Source of the DNA: Tsukamurella sp. TY48
GTDB lineage: Bacteria; Actinomycetota; Actinomycetes; Mycobacteriales; Mycobacteriaceae
Assembly (NCBI RefSeq): GCF_019656655.1
Contig: NZ_BPMV01000001.1
Coordinates: 62,001-126,000 of the forward strand
Direction of reading: 5' to 3'
Length of the DNA stretch: 64,000 bases
Made by a program: the position numbers and the translations under genes. The notes below the pieces were generated by a model, which saw only the letters and a list, made by a program, of their open reading frames with translations, searched no databases and was not told the DNA's origin. Of the stretch, positions 61,791 to 64,000 are shown piece by piece (the stretch's first letter is position 1; each line of letters starts with the position of its first letter).

Positions 61791-62413
61791 CGGTGCGCGT
61801 GCTGGTGGCGGACGACGATCCGATCGTGCGCGAGTACCTGCGGTCAGTGCTGTCCGCGGAGCCGGACCTGGAGGTGGTGGCCGCGGTGGCCGACGGCGCG
61901 GCGGCGGTGGAGGCGGGGATCGCGCAGTCGCCGCAGGTGGCGCTGCTGGACGTGCGAATGCCTGGTGTCGACGGCATCGTGGCCACCCGCGCACTGCGGG
62001 AGTTGGATCCGCCGGTCGCGGTGGTGCTGATCACCACGCTGGACACCGACGCCGTGCTGGTGGACGGATTGGCCGCGGGCGCCGCGGGATTCGTGGTCAA
62101 GACCGCCGAGCCCGCACTGCTGGCGTCCGCGGTGCGGACGGCTGCGGCGGGCGGTTCCCTGCTCTCCCCCGATGCGCTGGCCCGGCTGGTGCGCCTGGCG
62201 GACGACCGGCCGCGGCGCGATCCCCGACTCGACGCCCTGGGCGCGCGAGAGCGGGATGTCTTGCGGGAGTTGGCTCGCGGAGCCTCGAACGCCGAGATCG
62301 CGGCCGGCCTGTTCTTGGCGGAATCCACGGTGAAGGGCTATGTCTCGGCGCTGATGACGCGGTTGGACTGTGCGAACCGGACCCAGCTCGCGCTGCTGGG
62401 GGCGACGCTGTGA
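61787..62413 (+). CDS. LuxR/NarL-type response regulator
   Basis: 208 residues. Receiver: VLVADDDPIVREYL, Asp55 in VALLDVRMPGVDG, and the Lys in GFVVKTAEP. C-terminal HTH: LGARERDVLRELARGASNAEIAAGLFLAESTVKGYVSALMTRL. Coupled to the kinase before it and to the cyclase after it, both by four-base overlaps. Confidence 0.93.
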   Translation: MTVRVLVADDDPIVREYLRSVLSAEPDLEVVAAVADGAAAVEAGIAQSPQVALLDVRMPGVDGIVATRALRELDPPVAVVLITTLDTDAVLVDGLAAGAAGFVVKTAEPALLASAVRTAAAGGSLLSPDALARLVRLADDRPRRDPRLDALGARERDVLRELARGASNAEIAAGLFLAESTVKGYVSALMTRLDCANRTQLALLGATL

Positions 62414-63465
62414 CCGATCTCGTGGTGCTCGGCCTCGGCCCGGCGGGAAGGGCGGTGGCGCACCGTGCGGCCGCGGCGGGGATGACGGTGCGCGCCTACG
62501 ATCCCGCACCGGATGCCCGGTGGCGCCGCACGTTCGGGATGTGGTCGGACGAGGCGCCCCGGTGGTTACCGGACGCGGTGATCGCCGCGCGCTCGTACCC
62601 CGCGGTGGTCGCGGGTTCGCGCCGGGAACTGGGCCGGGAGTACGCGGTTGTCGACACCGATCGGCTGCAGGACGCGTTACCGCTCGACGATGTGCGAGTG
62701 CACGCCGAGCCGGCCGACCGTCGCGGGCACGGCGGCGCCTTCGTGGTGGACGCACGCGGCCCCGGTCCCGGCGCGGACGGTCCGCGGCAGACGGCCGCGG
62801 GTGTTCTGGTGCCCGCGGGCGAGTACGACGAGGTGTGGATGGACTGGCGGCCGGCGCCGGGCGTCGGCGCGCGTGAGCCGGCGTCGTTCCTGTACGCGGT
62901 GCGGGTGACGCCCGATGCGGTGCTGGTGGAGGAGACCTGCCTGGCCGGTGCGCCCGCGCTCACCGTCGACGCGCTGGAGGCGCGGTTGCGCGCCCGGCTC
63001 GCCGAGCGCGGACTCGCCGCGGCGGACGTGCACGAGCGGGTGGACTTCCCGCTCCTGGAGCGGGGGCCGCGCCGCGGATCGTCGTGGTGCGGCGTCGGGG
63101 TGCGGGGTACCACGCTGCACCCGGCCACGGGCTACTCGGTGGCGGCCTCGCTGGCCTTCGCGGACGATGCGGTCGAGGCCGTAGCGTCGGGACGCTCCCC
63201 TGTGGGGGTCTCGGACCTGGCCGCGCACCGCCTGCGTGCGGCGGCGCTCGGAGCGCTGCTCGGGATGCGGCCCGCGGAGCAGCGGGCGTTCTTCGAGGTC
63301 TTCTTCGGGCTGCCGGACCGGCACGTGCGGGCATTCCTGTCCGCACGTTCGGGACCGGCCGCGACCGCCGCTGCCATGGGGGCGGCGTTCGCGGCGGCGC
63401 CGTGGAATCTACGACGGCGCCTGGCCGGGGCGATTACTCCGCGGGCGTATCCGACGCGCCGCTGA
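62410..63465 (+). CDS. Lycopene cyclase-like flavoprotein (CrtY/CrtL family)
   Basis: 351 residues from GTG 62410. N-terminal dinucleotide fold [20 protein letters not shown] and the CrtY regions MWSDEAPRWLPDAV, FLYAVRVTPDAVLVEETCLAG and CGVGVRGTTLHPATGYSVAASLAFAD, then FGLPDRHVRAFLS. Likely cyclises the ends of lycopene. Coupled to a two-component system, so regulated carotenoid formation is plausible. Its last 32 bases overlap the convergent thioredoxin gene. Confidence 0.8.
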   Translation: MTDLVVLGLGPAGRAVAHRAAAAGMTVRAYDPAPDARWRRTFGMWSDEAPRWLPDAVIAARSYPAVVAGSRRELGREYAVVDTDRLQDALPLDDVRVHAEPADRRGHGGAFVVDARGPGPGADGPRQTAAGVLVPAGEYDEVWMDWRPAPGVGAREPASFLYAVRVTPDAVLVEETCLAGAPALTVDALEARLRARLAERGLAAADVHERVDFPLLERGPRRGSSWCGVGVRGTTLHPATGYSVAASLAFADDAVEAVASGRSPVGVSDLAAHRLRAAALGALLGMRPAEQRAFFEVFFGLPDRHVRAFLSARSGPAATAAAMGAAFAAAPWNLRRRLAGAITPRAYPTRR

Positions 63466-63802
63466 AGTCCGCCTGCTCGATGTCGAGCGCCTTCGCCTGG
63501 GCGATGAGGTCCTCGAGGGCGGCGGGCGGGAGCGCGCCGGCCTCGTTGTAGACGAGGTTGCCCTTCTTGAAGACCATCAGGGTGGGGATGGAGCGGATGT
63601 TCGCGGCGGCGGCGAGGCCCTGCTCCGCCTCGGTGTCGACCTTCGCAAAAACCACATCGGGGTGGGTCTCGGATGCCTTCTCAAAGGTGGGCGCGAAGGC
63701 GCGGCAGGGGCCGCACCACGAGGCCCAGAAGTCAACGAGCACGATGTCGTTGCCGGTCACGGTCTGGTCGAACTGCTCTGCAGTCAATTCTGTGGTCGCC
63801 AT
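63434..63802 (-). CDS. trxA: Thioredoxin
   Basis: 122 residues. Active site FWASWCGPCRAF (Cys30, Cys33), cis-Pro in RSIPTLMVFKKGN. A C-terminal extension of about 15 residues (DIEQADFSGASDTPAE) exceeds the usual 105-108. Cytosolic dithiol reductase. Confidence 0.93.
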   Translation of the reverse strand: MATTELTAEQFDQTVTGNDIVLVDFWASWCGPCRAFAPTFEKASETHPDVVFAKVDTEAEQGLAAAANIRSIPTLMVFKKGNLVYNEAGALPPAALEDLIAQAKALDIEQADFSGASDTPAE

Positions 63803-63930
63803 GACCCCTCCAACAAATTTTCCGACTGCATGATTCCCATTCGCTGAATTGTCGCCGAAGATCGCTATCCTCTAGTCGTGCGCGCATCCGCGGGCATCGA
63901 TGTACACCAAGTACAACTAAGGGGATTTAC

Positions 63931-64000
63931 ATGACCGACGTGCTTCGCGCAGGTAACCAGCTCGGCCTCGGGGAGACCCTGGACTCCCTCAACGGCGGCT
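63931..64000 (+). CDS. Partial coding region at the window end
   Basis: ATG 63931 with AAGGGGATT upstream and TATCCT at 63868-63873 as -10 candidate. Only MTDVLRAGNQLGLGETLDSL plus three residues are visible; too short to identify. Confidence 0.55.
   Translation, partial: MTDVLRAGNQLGLGETLDSLNGG

Overview
The window is high-GC, gene-dense DNA from a mycolic-acid actinobacterium (order Mycobacteriales; a Tsukamurella-like genus is my best guess, from memory). Support comes from the family content: a PdtaR-type ANTAR regulator, a KasA-type ketosynthase, an LppP/LprE-family secreted protein, haemophore-like small exported proteins, a deazaflavin-dependent reductase, and the order lgt - pyk - tesB ... 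pdtaR ... polA ... rpsA, which I recall from Mycobacterium (there pdtaR has the same strand as the others, here it is inverted). GTG starts, 1- and 4-base overlaps between cistrons and probable leaderless promoters are common.

Left part (1-10.6 kb): end of a polyol-type ABC importer operon, a bidirectional terminator, rpsA, a methyltransferase, three tandem small exported proteins, an exported CYTH-fold protein, an XRE regulator, a HAD phosphatase, a patatin-like lipase behind a possible leader peptide, and a chromosomal retron-like reverse transcriptase. Next (10.7-23.7 kb): polA, a three-gene SPFH / zinc-ribbon / membrane protein operon, a YegP-like protein, a HEAT-repeat + MerR-HEAT operon with a classical 19-bp-spacer MerR promoter, a Tat-exported phospholipase C, and a TetR/MFS efflux pair. 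23.7-29 kb holds what looks like an agmatine module: APC permease, universal stress protein and TetR on one strand, divergent from N-carbamoylputrescine amidase and agmatine deiminase, with two copies of a dyad operator between them. 29-40 kb is mixed metabolism and regulation (GST-like reductase, VOC/AraC pair, TetR with diiron-like hydrolase and membrane protein, KasA-like ketosynthase, haloalkane dehalogenase/TetR pair, ArgA-like acetyltransferase).

40.1-48.2 kb is an integrated element of about 8.1 kb in the 3' half of a tRNA-Leu gene. A 48-bp identical core occurs at both ends and the intact tRNA lies at the right end. It carries a PIN toxin/antitoxin pair, a 1.3-kb non-coding region with a mirror-arranged array of 9-10 bp repeats around a 26-bp perfect palindrome, an excisionase-like HTH protein, a DUF3039 fusion protein, a two-gene reverse transcriptase + HEPN cassette, and three phage-type genes ending in an HNH endonuclease. 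No integrase was found. The RT-HEPN cassette is visibly more AT-rich than its surroundings, is translationally coupled, and sits between two gapless 105-bp imperfect direct repeats. This is the most likely new biology in the window: a split AbiA-like anti-phage system carried as an exchangeable cargo cassette.

Right part (48.2-64 kb): an alpha/beta hydrolase, pdtaR, a small HTH-like protein, CtaG-like cytochrome oxidase assembly protein, rhomboid protease, a single-chain ECF transporter (membrane-A-A-T fusion), a secreted/membrane protein, tesB, pyk, lgt, a GT-C mannosyl/arabinosyl-type transferase, a coupled histidine kinase / response regulator / lycopene-cyclase-like operon, thioredoxin, and the start of one more gene. 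All functional statements are homology judgements by eye; no searches were run.
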